Part shown: piece after piece, positions 26,980 through 36,302 of the stretch | Layout of the letters: every line of letters starts with the position of its first letter | Position numbering within the stretch: the stretch's first letter is position 1 | NCBI GenBank assembly: GCA_903930765.1 | Contig: CAIYZV010000328.1 | Location: 1-64,000, forward strand | Length of the DNA: 64,000 bases | Direction of reading: 5' to 3' | Origin: an uncultured Pirellula sp. | GTDB lineage: Bacteria > Planctomycetota > Planctomycetia > Pirellulales > Pirellulaceae | Notes under the pieces: generated by a model | The model's database searches: none | The model's input: only the letters and a program-made list of their open reading frames with translations | Told to the model about the DNA's origin: nothing | Translations under genes and position numbers: made by a program

Positions 26980-27347
26980 GCCAAAAATGTAGCGAGAGTG
27001 CCGCAGGAGGGTAGTCGCGTGCAAAACCACCTCATCCCCTTTTTCGCTCCACCGCAACCTTTGTGGCCACCCGTCGGCGCCAAACTCACGAAGATTCAAG
27101 CACCACGAAAAAACCACAAACCTTTACCCAGAAGACACTTAAAGAACCGAAAAACGGGATTCTAGGCGGGTTTGAAGGGGGGATTCCATGCCTTCAATCC
27201 AGGCATCTGGCCAGCGTTGAGGCAGATTCTTTATAGATTCCGCGAAGCGGACGCCCTAAATGGACTCGACGATCGCCCGGATGGCAGCTAAACTCTTCAC
27301 CCCTATACAGTTCTGAGCCCCTACGGATTAATTGACGAACTTTCGAA
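26980..27347. other. Divergent intergenic region between the helicase gene and rplU
   Basis: A 368-base stretch with no supported gene. It should hold the promoters of both neighbours. No typical r-protein leader structure, tRNA or terminator is evident. The rplU ATG is preceded by GAACTTTCGAA, without a clear SD. Confidence 0.6.
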
Positions 27348-27662
27348 ATGTACGCGATCATTTGTGACGGCGGACGCCAATACAAAGTAACTGAAGGCCT
27401 TCTTTTGGACATCGACTATCGTGAAACGGTGGAATCCGGCGACGCGATTGAGTTCGACCGTGTTCTCGCGATCGGTGGTGACGCCGGTCTGAAACTTGGT
27501 CAACCTACGGTCCATGGTGCCAAGGTTCAAGCAGAAGTTGTTGGGCTTGAGCAAGCCAAAAAGGTCTTCATTCAGAAGTTCAGCCGTCGCAAGAACTTCG
27601 ATGTCCGTACTGGTCACCGCCAGAAGTACACACGGGTGATGATCAAAGCGATTCAGGGCTAA
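27348..27662 (+). CDS. rplU: 50S ribosomal protein L21
   Basis: A 104-aa L21. MYAIICDGGRQYKVTEG at the start, VQAEVVGLEQAKKVFIQKF and NFDVRTGHRQKYTRVMIKAI are typical of the family. L21 binds 23S rRNA domain II. The partner gene rpmA (L27), which follows rplU in most bacteria, does not follow here; the next gene is aroK after 109 nt. Confidence 0.96.
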   Translation: MYAIICDGGRQYKVTEGLLLDIDYRETVESGDAIEFDRVLAIGGDAGLKLGQPTVHGAKVQAEVVGLEQAKKVFIQKFSRRKNFDVRTGHRQKYTRVMIKAIQG

Positions 27663-27771
27663 TCCCCCCGGTTTCGCTCCGCCGCAATTGAGATTCTGAT
27701 ATCGAAGTTGATATCCTTTACCGCAGCGGCCTGAAAACGAGTTGTTCACCTATTTCTAACATTGCCGCTCC

Positions 27772-28323
27772 ATGGCCCGGAACCATTTGTATTTGGTCGG
27801 TTACCGGGGTTCTGGCAAGACCACGATTGGTCGCTTCTTAGCGGAAGAGTTGATGCTTCCATTCGTCGATACCGACGAAGCAGTCGAGAATCAGTCTGGC
27901 CGAGCGATTCCTGAACTCTTCACAAGTCTCGGCGAAAAAGGTTTTCGCGATCTGGAAACTTTCGCCATCCGTTCGGTTTCAGTGCAATCGCCCAGCGTGA
28001 TCTCTCTGGGTGGTGGCGCGGTTCTGCGTCCCGAAAACCGCGAAATCCTGAAAGCGACGGGTTTTACCGTTTGGCTCCAAGCTTCTGCAGAGCAACTGGC
28101 GGCGAGACTCTCCGAGGATGAAGCCCAAGGAAAGCGCCGTCCTAGCTTGACCTCTCTCGGGACACTTGGTGAGATCGCAACCGTGCTGAAACAGCGAGAG
28201 CCACTCTACCGAGAATCATCCGACTTAATTCTCCAATCGGCGACCTCTTCACCCATCGAATTGGCAAAACAAATCGCAGTGTGGTTTCAAATCCAGCGAG
28301 GACAAGAAACCCTTCCCACCTAA
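27772..28323 (+). CDS. aroK: Shikimate kinase
   Basis: A 183-aa P-loop kinase that phosphorylates shikimate at O3 in the chorismate pathway. Walker A is VGYRGSGKTTIGRFLAEEL. The shikimate-binding parts are PFVDTDEAVE, FRDLETFAI (the RxxE arginine) and VISLGGGAVLR (the GGG motif). The lid (EAQGKRRPSL) and adenine region (REPLYRESSDLIL) are present. The length is standard. It lies on the same strand as rplU, 109 nt downstream. The preceding gap shows no terminator, so linkage is possible but not shown. Confidence 0.95.
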   Translation: MARNHLYLVGYRGSGKTTIGRFLAEELMLPFVDTDEAVENQSGRAIPELFTSLGEKGFRDLETFAIRSVSVQSPSVISLGGGAVLRPENREILKATGFTVWLQASAEQLAARLSEDEAQGKRRPSLTSLGTLGEIATVLKQREPLYRESSDLILQSATSSPIELAKQIAVWFQIQRGQETLPT

Positions 28324-28401
28324 CCCCAAAGCTGGGATAGAATACGAAAAGCCGCGACTGCTGCGAATACGCGACTCAATCGCCAGGGATGAGACGACTA
28401 G

Positions 28402-29733
28402 TTGCGAGGAACCGCCTCACCAAACGCGGAACCGCTTAGGAAAAGAAAGAGTAGTAGGGTGGGAAGCTTCGGTACCGTAGAGACATGCTTAATCTTGGCT
28501 GGGCTAGTATTGGGGCCGCTGATCAATCTTTGGATCTACTCGATATGTTTCTTCCCTTCACCGGTGAGCCCTTGGCAGAAACGTCCCACCGAATGGTCCT
28601 CCCTCTCGGCTATCTGCAAACTGCCAATCGTCGGTTGGTTGTTTCGCGGCGCTGACAAAGAGCTCTTGGGCAAGTTCTTTTGGTTGAGGCCATTCCTGAT
28701 CGAACTGGCAACGCCCATCCTCTGGGTACTTTTGTATCGGATGGTGATGTCGGGCTATTGCATCCCGATAGCGATCCAACCCGCCTCTGCGCAACAATGG
28801 GCGATGCACGTGCAATTCGTGACGTACAGCATCTTGATTGTCCTGCTAGCGGTAGCGACATTCATCGATTTCGACGAGCTGACCATCCCTGATATGATTA
28901 CTGTCCCGGGCACCCTGATCGGGTTGCTAGGATCGGCACTGATACCCAGCTGGCCGCTTTGGGAGCCCGAAACGGTCGGAACCTCTATCCCGTTGAATCA
29001 AGAAAGCGTATCGATTCACGCTGGCTCTCCGAGCGCATGGATCATGGAATGGGGACAGACGGGCGGGTGGTCCAGCGGTCTCACCATCGCGATTTTGATT
29101 TGGCTTGCATGGTGCTGCGCGTTTGGAAATTTGAGGTGGATTTCTCGCCGCGGTTTTTCCAAAGGGGTGCAATATGCGATCGTCAGTTTTCTGCGCAGCT
29201 TTAACTTGCCGTTGATATTGCTGATGAGTGCTGTAGGCAGCGTTTTAATCATCGCATCTTACGTTTGGCTACCTCCTGGACAGTGGCGAGCTTTGCTTTC
29301 CTCGTTGATCGGAATTGGATTAGGGGGCGCATTGGTGTGGGGCATGCGATTGGTGGCTAGGATTGCGATAGGGCGCGAGGCGCTTGGTTTCGGAGACGTC
29401 ACACTCATGGCGATGGTAGGCGCATTCTTCGGATGGCAATTCGTATGGATCGCTGTATTTCTCGGACCTTGTCTTGGCGTTCCCTTGATTGTGATCCGGT
29501 TTGTATTGACAGGAAATGAAGAGACCCCGTTTGGTCCTTACCTTTCGATCGCAACGGTTTATCTCATGCTCGACTGGGTACGCTTTTGGGGGTATTTTTC
29601 GGAAATTTGGTACTTGATTCCGGTGACACAAGCGTACCTCGTACTGCTCGGGCTGATAGGTGTCTTGGGATCTATGCTATGGGTCGTCCATTCGGTTAAA
29701 CTCGCTCTTTCGGGCGGAACGAACGGCCGTTAG
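28402..29733 (+). CDS. Prepilin-peptidase-like (A24 family) membrane protein
   Basis: A 443-aa polytopic protein with the aspartyl-protease signatures of type IV prepilin peptidases: FIDFDELTIPDMITVPG (first Asp) and GREALGFGDVTLMAMVGAFFGW (GxGD). The N-terminal domain of PilD (Cys-rich zinc site CxxC...CxxC and N-methylase region) is not recognisable; only an IYSICFFP-type segment remains. An extra membrane loop of about 100 residues lies between the Asp sites. Start is uncertain: the track uses TTG 28402, while GTG 28459 is an alternative. It ends 26 nt before the transglutaminase gene. DUF1559-type pseudopilins such as that at 39626 are plausible substrates. Confidence 0.8.
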   Translation: MRGTASPNAEPLRKRKSSRVGSFGTVETCLILAGLVLGPLINLWIYSICFFPSPVSPWQKRPTEWSSLSAICKLPIVGWLFRGADKELLGKFFWLRPFLIELATPILWVLLYRMVMSGYCIPIAIQPASAQQWAMHVQFVTYSILIVLLAVATFIDFDELTIPDMITVPGTLIGLLGSALIPSWPLWEPETVGTSIPLNQESVSIHAGSPSAWIMEWGQTGGWSSGLTIAILIWLAWCCAFGNLRWISRRGFSKGVQYAIVSFLRSFNLPLILLMSAVGSVLIIASYVWLPPGQWRALLSSLIGIGLGGALVWGMRLVARIAIGREALGFGDVTLMAMVGAFFGWQFVWIAVFLGPCLGVPLIVIRFVLTGNEETPFGPYLSIATVYLMLDWVRFWGYFSEIWYLIPVTQAYLVLLGLIGVLGSMLWVVHSVKLALSGGTNGR

Positions 29734-29759
29734 CGGGAATCAATGAGGTTGACGCAACC

Positions 29760-32231
29760 ATGAAAGAACTGGATCGAAGTGTCAGGCAGCTAACGATATG
29801 CTTTGCGATTTTCGCATTCATCGCAGCGGGTCTGATCGGCTTGGGTCAAGATTCTTGGAACCTACCACTCTTGGTAGCGGTCGCCTCGTTGCTGGCCTTC
29901 ATCTATACAGACACGTTGGGTTGGTTTTCATTGCATAGGTTTTTGGTCTATGGATTGATGATTTTGGGTGCGATGATCGCGATCCGGGACTTTGTGCTGA
30001 ATGAATCCGGCAACAAGTTGCTCGCAGTGGGCAACCTTCTGGTCTACGTACAGATCCCCCTAATGTTCCAAAAGAAGTCAAAGCGTGTCTTTGAGCAACT
30101 AGGCGTTTTCTTGTTGCTCGAATTGGTGGTAGCAGCTTTGGTGAACGACAGTGTTCTCTATGGCGTTATCATGCTGCCACTACTGATTATCGGCTGTGCA
30201 GCCTTGATTTCGCTAGCGCAGTACAGCTCTTTGATCCGTCATAGTGAATCCGTGTCCGAATCCACCGGGTACTGGGCCAGCTTTCTCCACTGGCTGGGAA
30301 AAGAGCAGTTAGTGACTCGCCGAAGTTCGGGTGTCACTCTGACGGCAGCGTCGGATCAAAAAGCGTCCTCCATCGGTCGGGCGAGTGGGGCCATTCGTTG
30401 GCGTGCAGGAGTTTTGCCGATGGCGATCGCGACGCTCCTGTTCTCCGTCGCCTTTTTCTACATGCTACCTCGACTACACAGCGATTCATTTGACAGGGCA
30501 TCGCTAGGTTGGGGAGACGACAGCATCGGTTTCAGCGATCAGATTACCTTGCAGTTTATTGGCGAACTGCTCAAAAGCGACAAACCTGCGCTGCGATTGT
30601 CAATGATCAACGAAAAAACAGGCGCTAACTACCGTCCTAGCCAACCGCCCTACATTCGCATGAGCGTAGTCCATCGTTACATCGATGGACCAGGGCAAGG
30701 TTATTGGATTCCGGCAGAGCGCGGTGTCGCATTAGCAAACAGTTCCAACGCTCGTGAAATCCCGAGCCCGTCGGAACTCGACAGCGATTTATTAGCTATT
30801 TCTGATCGTGTTTTGGTTACGGTGATCGAGAAGTCACCCTTCGGGGATGTTGTGGCAAGCCTACCTCCGTTCGCTCAGCTTGAAAAATCGAACTTCAAAA
30901 CCGTTCGCCGTGATTGGCGAATGATCGATCCAAAAGAGCAAAAAGAAGATCAGCGTGGTGTAAAACGCCGTTACTCGTTCATGACGCTGGCACTCGCTTC
31001 TGGAACCGACTCTGCGATCCTCCCTGATTTCTCCGATTGTTTAGAAGACAAGCAGCCGAGTACATTCTCACTCTACCGCGGTGAACTGACCCGATTCCCC
31101 GCGAGCATGGACGAGGCGCTGCCGGAACTCGAGAGAATCTTGGCCTTGAGCAGGGAACCTCTGCAAAGCAAATTATCAAAAGCTTTCTACTTGGAAGATT
31201 ATTTGGCCAACAGTGGGGATTTCAACTATACGCTTTCGCTCACGGGACCAAAGGATCGCAATCTCGACCCGATTACAGATTTCCTTATCAACAAGAAACG
31301 TGGGCATTGCCAGTACTTTGCCAGCTCACTGGCTTTGATGCTGAGGTCCTATTCCATCCCAACCCGTTTGGTAATCGGCTTTAGACCCAACGAGTACAAC
31401 GATGTCGGTGGCTACTTCCCGGTACTCCAACAACATGCCCATACTTGGGTGGAGGCCTATTTCACACTCGATGAGATCGCAAAGAGCGAGGAAATCGTAC
31501 GCGACAACGTCATTATCCCACCATGGGCCACCAAAGGTGTTTGGATTCGGCTGGACCCAACTCCATCCGGCGAAGGATCCAATGCCGGGGGAACGTTTCG
31601 TATTTCGAGAACACAAACCTTGGATGCAATGCAGGATTTGTGGACCGAAATGGTGATGAACATGGATAAATCCAAACAAGGTTCAATCTTTTCACTGTTC
31701 GGCGAGTCCTCTGGAAGCTCTTACTCGAACGTCTGGCTACAGATTCAGTCGGCTCTCTATCGCATGCAATCTAGCCGCTTTATCGGTGGTCTTTTCTCCC
31801 CAGATCGCTGGTTCTCATGGCGCGTTGCTGTAGCCATTTTCGGAATAGGTGGATTGCTGGTGGCGTTGTACCGATTTGTACCGCAGCTCTTTCCGAATCT
31901 AATGCCAACCACACGACGACGAAAGAACGCATTGCGTCGTGATGTTTCACGGATCGAATTCTACGAGCGGGTTTCAAAACTGCTGCGCAAACTGGGCCTT
32001 CGTCGAGCGGATTCACAAACACAACGTGAGTTTTTGAATTTCGCCGCCACCGAGTTGTCATCCTACGGAGTGAATCTCGATGCTGGGGACTTGTCAGATG
32101 CGTTTTATGAACAGCGGTTCGGCGACGCGATACCGCTGGACGCGAGGCAGAAGGATCGGATTCAAGTCGCGATCTCACAACTCGAGTCCGCCCTAAGAAC
32201 GGGAGTTCGGCGTAAAAAACACCGAGCATGA
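29760..32231 (+). CDS. TgpA-like transmembrane transglutaminase-family protein
   Basis: An 823-aa protein. Five or six N-terminal membrane segments (residues 1-160 and near 225) are followed by an extracytoplasmic part (DUF3488-like) and a transglutaminase core. That core has KKRGHCQYFASSLALMLRSYSIPTR (C517), QHAHTWVEAYF (His) and WIRLDPTPSG (Asp), giving a complete Cys-His-Asp triad. A late membrane helix (VAVAIFGIGGLLVALYRFVP) leads to a cytoplasmic tail (DUF4129-like). In Pseudomonas TgpA is essential and works on the cell envelope. It is 26 nt after the prepilin-peptidase-like gene. Planctomycetes usually keep TgpA near MoxR/DUF58 genes; none is within this window. Confidence 0.88.
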   Translation: MKELDRSVRQLTICFAIFAFIAAGLIGLGQDSWNLPLLVAVASLLAFIYTDTLGWFSLHRFLVYGLMILGAMIAIRDFVLNESGNKLLAVGNLLVYVQIPLMFQKKSKRVFEQLGVFLLLELVVAALVNDSVLYGVIMLPLLIIGCAALISLAQYSSLIRHSESVSESTGYWASFLHWLGKEQLVTRRSSGVTLTAASDQKASSIGRASGAIRWRAGVLPMAIATLLFSVAFFYMLPRLHSDSFDRASLGWGDDSIGFSDQITLQFIGELLKSDKPALRLSMINEKTGANYRPSQPPYIRMSVVHRYIDGPGQGYWIPAERGVALANSSNAREIPSPSELDSDLLAISDRVLVTVIEKSPFGDVVASLPPFAQLEKSNFKTVRRDWRMIDPKEQKEDQRGVKRRYSFMTLALASGTDSAILPDFSDCLEDKQPSTFSLYRGELTRFPASMDEALPELERILALSREPLQSKLSKAFYLEDYLANSGDFNYTLSLTGPKDRNLDPITDFLINKKRGHCQYFASSLALMLRSYSIPTRLVIGFRPNEYNDVGGYFPVLQQHAHTWVEAYFTLDEIAKSEEIVRDNVIIPPWATKGVWIRLDPTPSGEGSNAGGTFRISRTQTLDAMQDLWTEMVMNMDKSKQGSIFSLFGESSGSSYSNVWLQIQSALYRMQSSRFIGGLFSPDRWFSWRVAVAIFGIGGLLVALYRFVPQLFPNLMPTTRRRKNALRRDVSRIEFYERVSKLLRKLGLRRADSQTQREFLNFAATELSSYGVNLDAGDLSDAFYEQRFGDAIPLDARQKDRIQVAISQLESALRTGVRRKKHRA

Positions 32232-32320
32232 CGTATGGACTCCGACAATCCGTTTCGTCAGGGTGTTCTATCCATTCCATCAGCACTCAATCCTCTTAAC
32301 TCATACCCCTCTAAAACAAC

Positions 32321-33823
32321 ATGGATCATCCGGATATTTCGCTTGCGATCGATTTAGGAGCTTCCAGCGGACGCGTCATCGCCGCAGAGTTGCGCGGTGA
32401 CCAAATCGTCCTGCACGAAGTCCATCGTTTTGAAAACGCCCCGCTCCCGATCGGCAATCGACTCCATTGGAATGTACTGAATCTATGGCAGGAAATCGAA
32501 CGCGGCATTGGCTTGGCCGCAGACCAATATCGAGACCAAATCGTCAGCCTAGGCGTCGACACGTGGGGGGTGGACTACGTCCTGTTAGATCGGAATGACG
32601 ATCTGGTCGGCCCCGCATTCTGCTATCGGGATTCTCGCACCAGGGGAATGATGCCCAAAGCATTCGAACAGGTTTCTCGTGCAGATATTTTCGCCGAGAC
32701 CGGGGTCCAGTTCATGGAAATCAACACCTTGTACCAACTCTACAGCATGCGGGAAGAGAACTCCCCGCTGCTGGACATCGCAGAGCGATTTTTGATGATC
32801 CCCGACTTTTTTCACTGGGCTTTAACCGGTGAGAAAGTCAACGAATTCACCAATGCGAGCACGACTCAGATGCTGCGCCCGGGGAACAGCGGATGGTCGA
32901 CGAAGGTCTTGGAAGGCCTGAACATTCCAACCAAATTGTTCTCCACACCTGTTCAACCTGGAACCGATCTCGGATCCGTTCGCCCAAGCGTTCGAAACCG
33001 TACCGGTTTGTCGCCTCGCGCCAAAACGATTGTTCCCGCAACGCACGATACTGGTTCTGCTGTTCTCGCGGTTCCCGCCGATGGCTTCGCTCACGAAAGG
33101 CCTAATTGGTGCTACATCAGCAGTGGAACCTGGTCCTTGATGGGTGTTGAACTAGACCGACCAATGCTCAATGCGCGCTGTGCCGAATTGAACTTTACGA
33201 ACGAAGGTGGCGCCAACGGTAGCGTTCGACTCCTCAAGAACATCGCAGGTCTATGGCCATTCCAGCAATGCCGCGTTTCGTGGCAACGACGAGGTAAACC
33301 GTACGACTGGACGACGTTGACCACCCTCGCCGCCGAAGCAACACCGCTGCAGCACTGGGTCGATCTGGAACACCCTATGTTCGTTTCGCCGGAGGACATG
33401 GTCGAAGCCATTCTCGACTATCTCCGAAAAACGGGACAATCAACACCCGCAAGCGATGGAGCTCTCGCCCGCGCCGCCTTGGAAAGCTTGGCGCTCCGCT
33501 ACCGAATTTGCCTTGAGTATCTCGAAAGCCTCCTCGGCTACTCGCTTGAAACGATCCATATCGTCGGCGGCGGTGTCAAAAACCAACTCTTATGCCAGAT
33601 GACCGCCGACGCATGCAATCGAACCGTGGTCGCAGGCCCTGTCGAAGCAACCGCGCTTGGAAATGTAAGTTCTCAACTGCTCGCCTTGGGCAAATTCCAC
33701 TCCATCGCAGAGTTCCGTTCATGGATGCGATCGCTGAGCGACATCCAAGTCTACCACCCGAAGAACACGAGTCCGTGGAACGATGCGTTGGCACGCCTCC
33801 AACAAGGGGCCTTGCCGTATTAG
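32321..33823 (+). CDS. rhaB: Rhamnulokinase
   Basis: A 500-aa FGGY-type sugar kinase that phosphorylates L-rhamnulose. Visible parts are LAIDLGASSGRVIAAELRG (ATP phosphate-1 loop), LGVDTWGVDYVLLD (the GxDTWGVD of RhaB), CYRDSRT, and LMIPDFFHWALTGEK. The rest is TLYQLYSM, VPATHDTGSAVLAVP, YISSGTWSLMGVE, FTNEGGANGSVRLLKNIAGLW and the adenosine motif IHIVGGGVKNQLLCQMTADAC. The length is that of RhaB. It lies alone on the plus strand and its stop codon overlaps the stop of the converging SDR gene. rhaA and rhaD are not in the window. Confidence 0.94.
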   Translation: MDHPDISLAIDLGASSGRVIAAELRGDQIVLHEVHRFENAPLPIGNRLHWNVLNLWQEIERGIGLAADQYRDQIVSLGVDTWGVDYVLLDRNDDLVGPAFCYRDSRTRGMMPKAFEQVSRADIFAETGVQFMEINTLYQLYSMREENSPLLDIAERFLMIPDFFHWALTGEKVNEFTNASTTQMLRPGNSGWSTKVLEGLNIPTKLFSTPVQPGTDLGSVRPSVRNRTGLSPRAKTIVPATHDTGSAVLAVPADGFAHERPNWCYISSGTWSLMGVELDRPMLNARCAELNFTNEGGANGSVRLLKNIAGLWPFQQCRVSWQRRGKPYDWTTLTTLAAEATPLQHWVDLEHPMFVSPEDMVEAILDYLRKTGQSTPASDGALARAALESLALRYRICLEYLESLLGYSLETIHIVGGGVKNQLLCQMTADACNRTVVAGPVEATALGNVSSQLLALGKFHSIAEFRSWMRSLSDIQVYHPKNTSPWNDALARLQQGALPY

Positions 33824-34620
33824 CGCAACGTGAGCACGCCTCCATCCACTGGATAACCTGAACCGGTGATGAAACCTGCATCGTCGCTGCATAAGAAATG
33901 AGCCGCAGCGGCGACCTCCTCGGGGGTCCCCATCCTCCCGATCGGTTGTTCCTTGCTCAGTTTGTCAAACATCTCGGCTTCATGTCCAGCGTAGTTTTTG
34001 GCAATAAATGCATCCACCAACGGAGTGTGAATCCTTCCGGGAAGTAGAGCGTTGCAACGAATGCCGTGGGGCAAGAAATCCTTGGCGATGGAATAAGTCA
34101 TTGCGAGCACGGCCCCTTTGCTCGCAGTGTAAGCGAATCGATTCGCTAGACCAAAATGGGATACCGTCGACGCCAGGTTCAATATCGCCCCGCCTTGCTG
34201 ATCCACCATGTACCGCAACGCTGCTTGCGAGCAATTCGCGACACCTTGGACATTGACGCGTTGGACTCGCTCGAAATCCTCCGGCAGAGTATTGAGCGCA
34301 TTTCCGATATGCACCACGCCAGCGCAATTGACGAGGATATCGATGCGGCGTCGCCGTTGATGGATACGCTCAAATAGCCCGTTCACCGAACGGGAATCCC
34401 CGACATCGCACACTTCGCCAAAGGCATCTCCATCCAATCCCCGAATCGCCTCGACAGCGGCGTCGATCTTATCAGGTTCAATATCCACCACTTCAATCAA
34501 TGCGCCATGACATCCGAACCGTTTAGCGATCGCCAGACCGATACCGGATGCTCCACCTGTGATCACTGCCGTCTTCCCTCTCAGAGAAAAGATCTCTTTT
34601 GCCGCCGTTGACTGGCTCAT
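33820..34620 (-). CDS. SDR-family oxidoreductase
   Basis: A 266-aa classical short-chain dehydrogenase. The cofactor motif is TGGASGIGLAIAKRF, D of VVDIEPDK suggests NAD(H), then NCAG, and the catalytic Ser, Tyr and Lys are in STVSHFGLANRFAYTASKGA. HGIRCNALLPGRIHTPL and the C-terminal DDAGFITGSGYPVDGG are typical. HGIRCN...TPLVDAFI resembles 2-keto-3-deoxy-L-fuconate/rhamnonate dehydrogenases and human BDH2-like enzymes, so a hydroxy acid substrate is suggested, not shown. It starts 12 nt after the aldehyde dehydrogenase stop, so they form an operon. Confidence 0.88.
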   Translation of the reverse strand: MSQSTAAKEIFSLRGKTAVITGGASGIGLAIAKRFGCHGALIEVVDIEPDKIDAAVEAIRGLDGDAFGEVCDVGDSRSVNGLFERIHQRRRRIDILVNCAGVVHIGNALNTLPEDFERVQRVNVQGVANCSQAALRYMVDQQGGAILNLASTVSHFGLANRFAYTASKGAVLAMTYSIAKDFLPHGIRCNALLPGRIHTPLVDAFIAKNYAGHEAEMFDKLSKEQPIGRMGTPEEVAAAAHFLCSDDAGFITGSGYPVDGGVLTLR

Positions 34621-34632
34621 AGCCTGACTCTC

Positions 34633-36105
34633 CTAACGCTCCAAAATGGGCTTGGGCATCGATATGACTTGTGTGCAAAGGAACTCACGCATTCCTTCTT
34701 CGCCACCCTCTGCACCGATCCCACTTTGCTTGATTCCGCCAAAGGGTATTTCGGCCTTGAGTGGACGCCATTCATTGACACCAACGATTCCAACTTCTAA
34801 TTCACGCGCCACGGCACGGCAGCTAGTCATGTCATGACCGTAAACGTATCCCGCGAGGCCATAGGGTGTTTCGTTGGCCCTTCGGATCGCCTCAGCTACC
34901 GTTTTGTACCGAAGGACAGGAATGACGGGACCAAATATCTCGTGGCTCGCGATATGCATCGAATCCTGCACGTCCGAAAGCAGGGTAGGGGGATAGAAAC
35001 TCCCCTCCTTGAGACTCGGATCCCGTTCAAATGATGCATTTCTGCAAACCAACTTGGCCCCCGCGGTAAGCGCTTGGGTCACCAACGCATCCACATCCTG
35101 GCATGCTTGTCGATGGATCAGCGGACCGGCATCGACATGATCCGAAAGACCATTTCCGACGACCGCTCGTTCCAATTTCTGTGAAAGTATATCCAGAAAC
35201 TCGCGCTCGATCGATTCATGCACAAAGACCCGATTCGCCGTCACACACACCTGTCCTGAAACAAACAACTTCAAGCGTAAAACATGCTCGGCGGTGAACT
35301 CAAGGTCAGCATCTGGCAAAACGACGAACGGTGCATTGCCACCGAGTTCCAGCGATACACGTTTGATTTGACGCGCAGCATCCGCCATTAAAGCGCTCCC
35401 GGTCGCCGTGGAACCGGTAAGACTCAAAACGCGTACGGCAGGATGCTCCGCAAAGATTTTACCAACGACGGCGCCTCGCCCCGGTACGATTTGCAATACG
35501 CCCTGAGGAAGCCCAGCCTCCGCAAGGATTGGGGCCATGGCCAACGCGATAAGAGGTGTTCGCTCGGCGGGCTTCCAAACAGCGGTGCATCCGGCGGCCA
35601 ACGCAGCAGCGATCTTTTTGGCGCCTTGGGCGAGCGGGAAATTCCATGGCGTGATCAGCCCCGCGACTCCAATCGGTTTGTGCTCCACAAAGAACTCTCG
35701 CTCCGCCTCTGGGTGCGCCGCGATCCTCCCGTACGAGCGTCTTGCCTCTTCACCAAACCACTGAAAAAAACTTGCCGCGTAGTCGACTTCGCCCAAGCCC
35801 TGCGCGTAGGGTTTGCCTTGTTCAGCGCTCAGCAACACGGCCAAGTCCTCTCTCTTCGCGATCATCAGCGCCGCCGTCCGTTTGAGGATGACGCCTCGTT
35901 CGATCGGCGATCGACTTCTCCAATCCGTCCAGGCCTTCTCCGCCCCTTCGATCGCTTGCGCTACCAAACCTGCGTCTGCACGGCTCACCGAGGCCAACGC
36001 TGCGTTGGTGGCGGGATTGGGAACCGATATTTCTTCGGTTCCGCGGCGCCATTTACCATCTACCCATGGGGCTGGCTCAAACCAAAAATCGGGAACGGCC
36101 TTCAT
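34633..36105 (-). CDS. NAD(P)-dependent aldehyde dehydrogenase (SSADH/lactaldehyde type)
   Basis: A 490-aa ALDH. Key features are ITPWNFPLAQGAKKIAAALAAGCTAVWKPAERTPL (cofactor), FTGST-like LSLTGSTATGSALM, the general base region VSLELGGNAP, and the nucleophile in FVSGQVCVTANRVFV. The rest is EIFGPVIPVLRY, NETPYGLAGYVYG and PFGGIKQSGIG. GabD-type succinate-semialdehyde and lactaldehyde dehydrogenases are the closest by appearance. ATG 36105 has AGAGGA eight nt upstream; the track start adds 77 residues of non-coding look. It lies between the iron alcohol dehydrogenase and the SDR gene in the same direction. Confidence 0.92.
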   Translation of the reverse strand: MKAVPDFWFEPAPWVDGKWRRGTEEISVPNPATNAALASVSRADAGLVAQAIEGAEKAWTDWRSRSPIERGVILKRTAALMIAKREDLAVLLSAEQGKPYAQGLGEVDYAASFFQWFGEEARRSYGRIAAHPEAEREFFVEHKPIGVAGLITPWNFPLAQGAKKIAAALAAGCTAVWKPAERTPLIALAMAPILAEAGLPQGVLQIVPGRGAVVGKIFAEHPAVRVLSLTGSTATGSALMADAARQIKRVSLELGGNAPFVVLPDADLEFTAEHVLRLKLFVSGQVCVTANRVFVHESIEREFLDILSQKLERAVVGNGLSDHVDAGPLIHRQACQDVDALVTQALTAGAKLVCRNASFERDPSLKEGSFYPPTLLSDVQDSMHIASHEIFGPVIPVLRYKTVAEAIRRANETPYGLAGYVYGHDMTSCRAVARELEVGIVGVNEWRPLKAEIPFGGIKQSGIGAEGGEEGMREFLCTQVISMPKPILER

Positions 36106-36302
36106 GATCGCATCCTCTGAAAAAGATTGTTCGTTCTTAGACTCGGTCAGTGCTGTTGTCGGGTTAGAGGAGCCTATTGGGATCTTCGGGGCGGAAACCT
36201 CAAGCGGGGATCGTTGGCGTCGCAGCTTCGACGGAGAGAGCACGGGCACAACCGAGATAGTAACAAGCCCACTGCTCGAAGGCGACGGCATCGAGAACCA
36301 AC

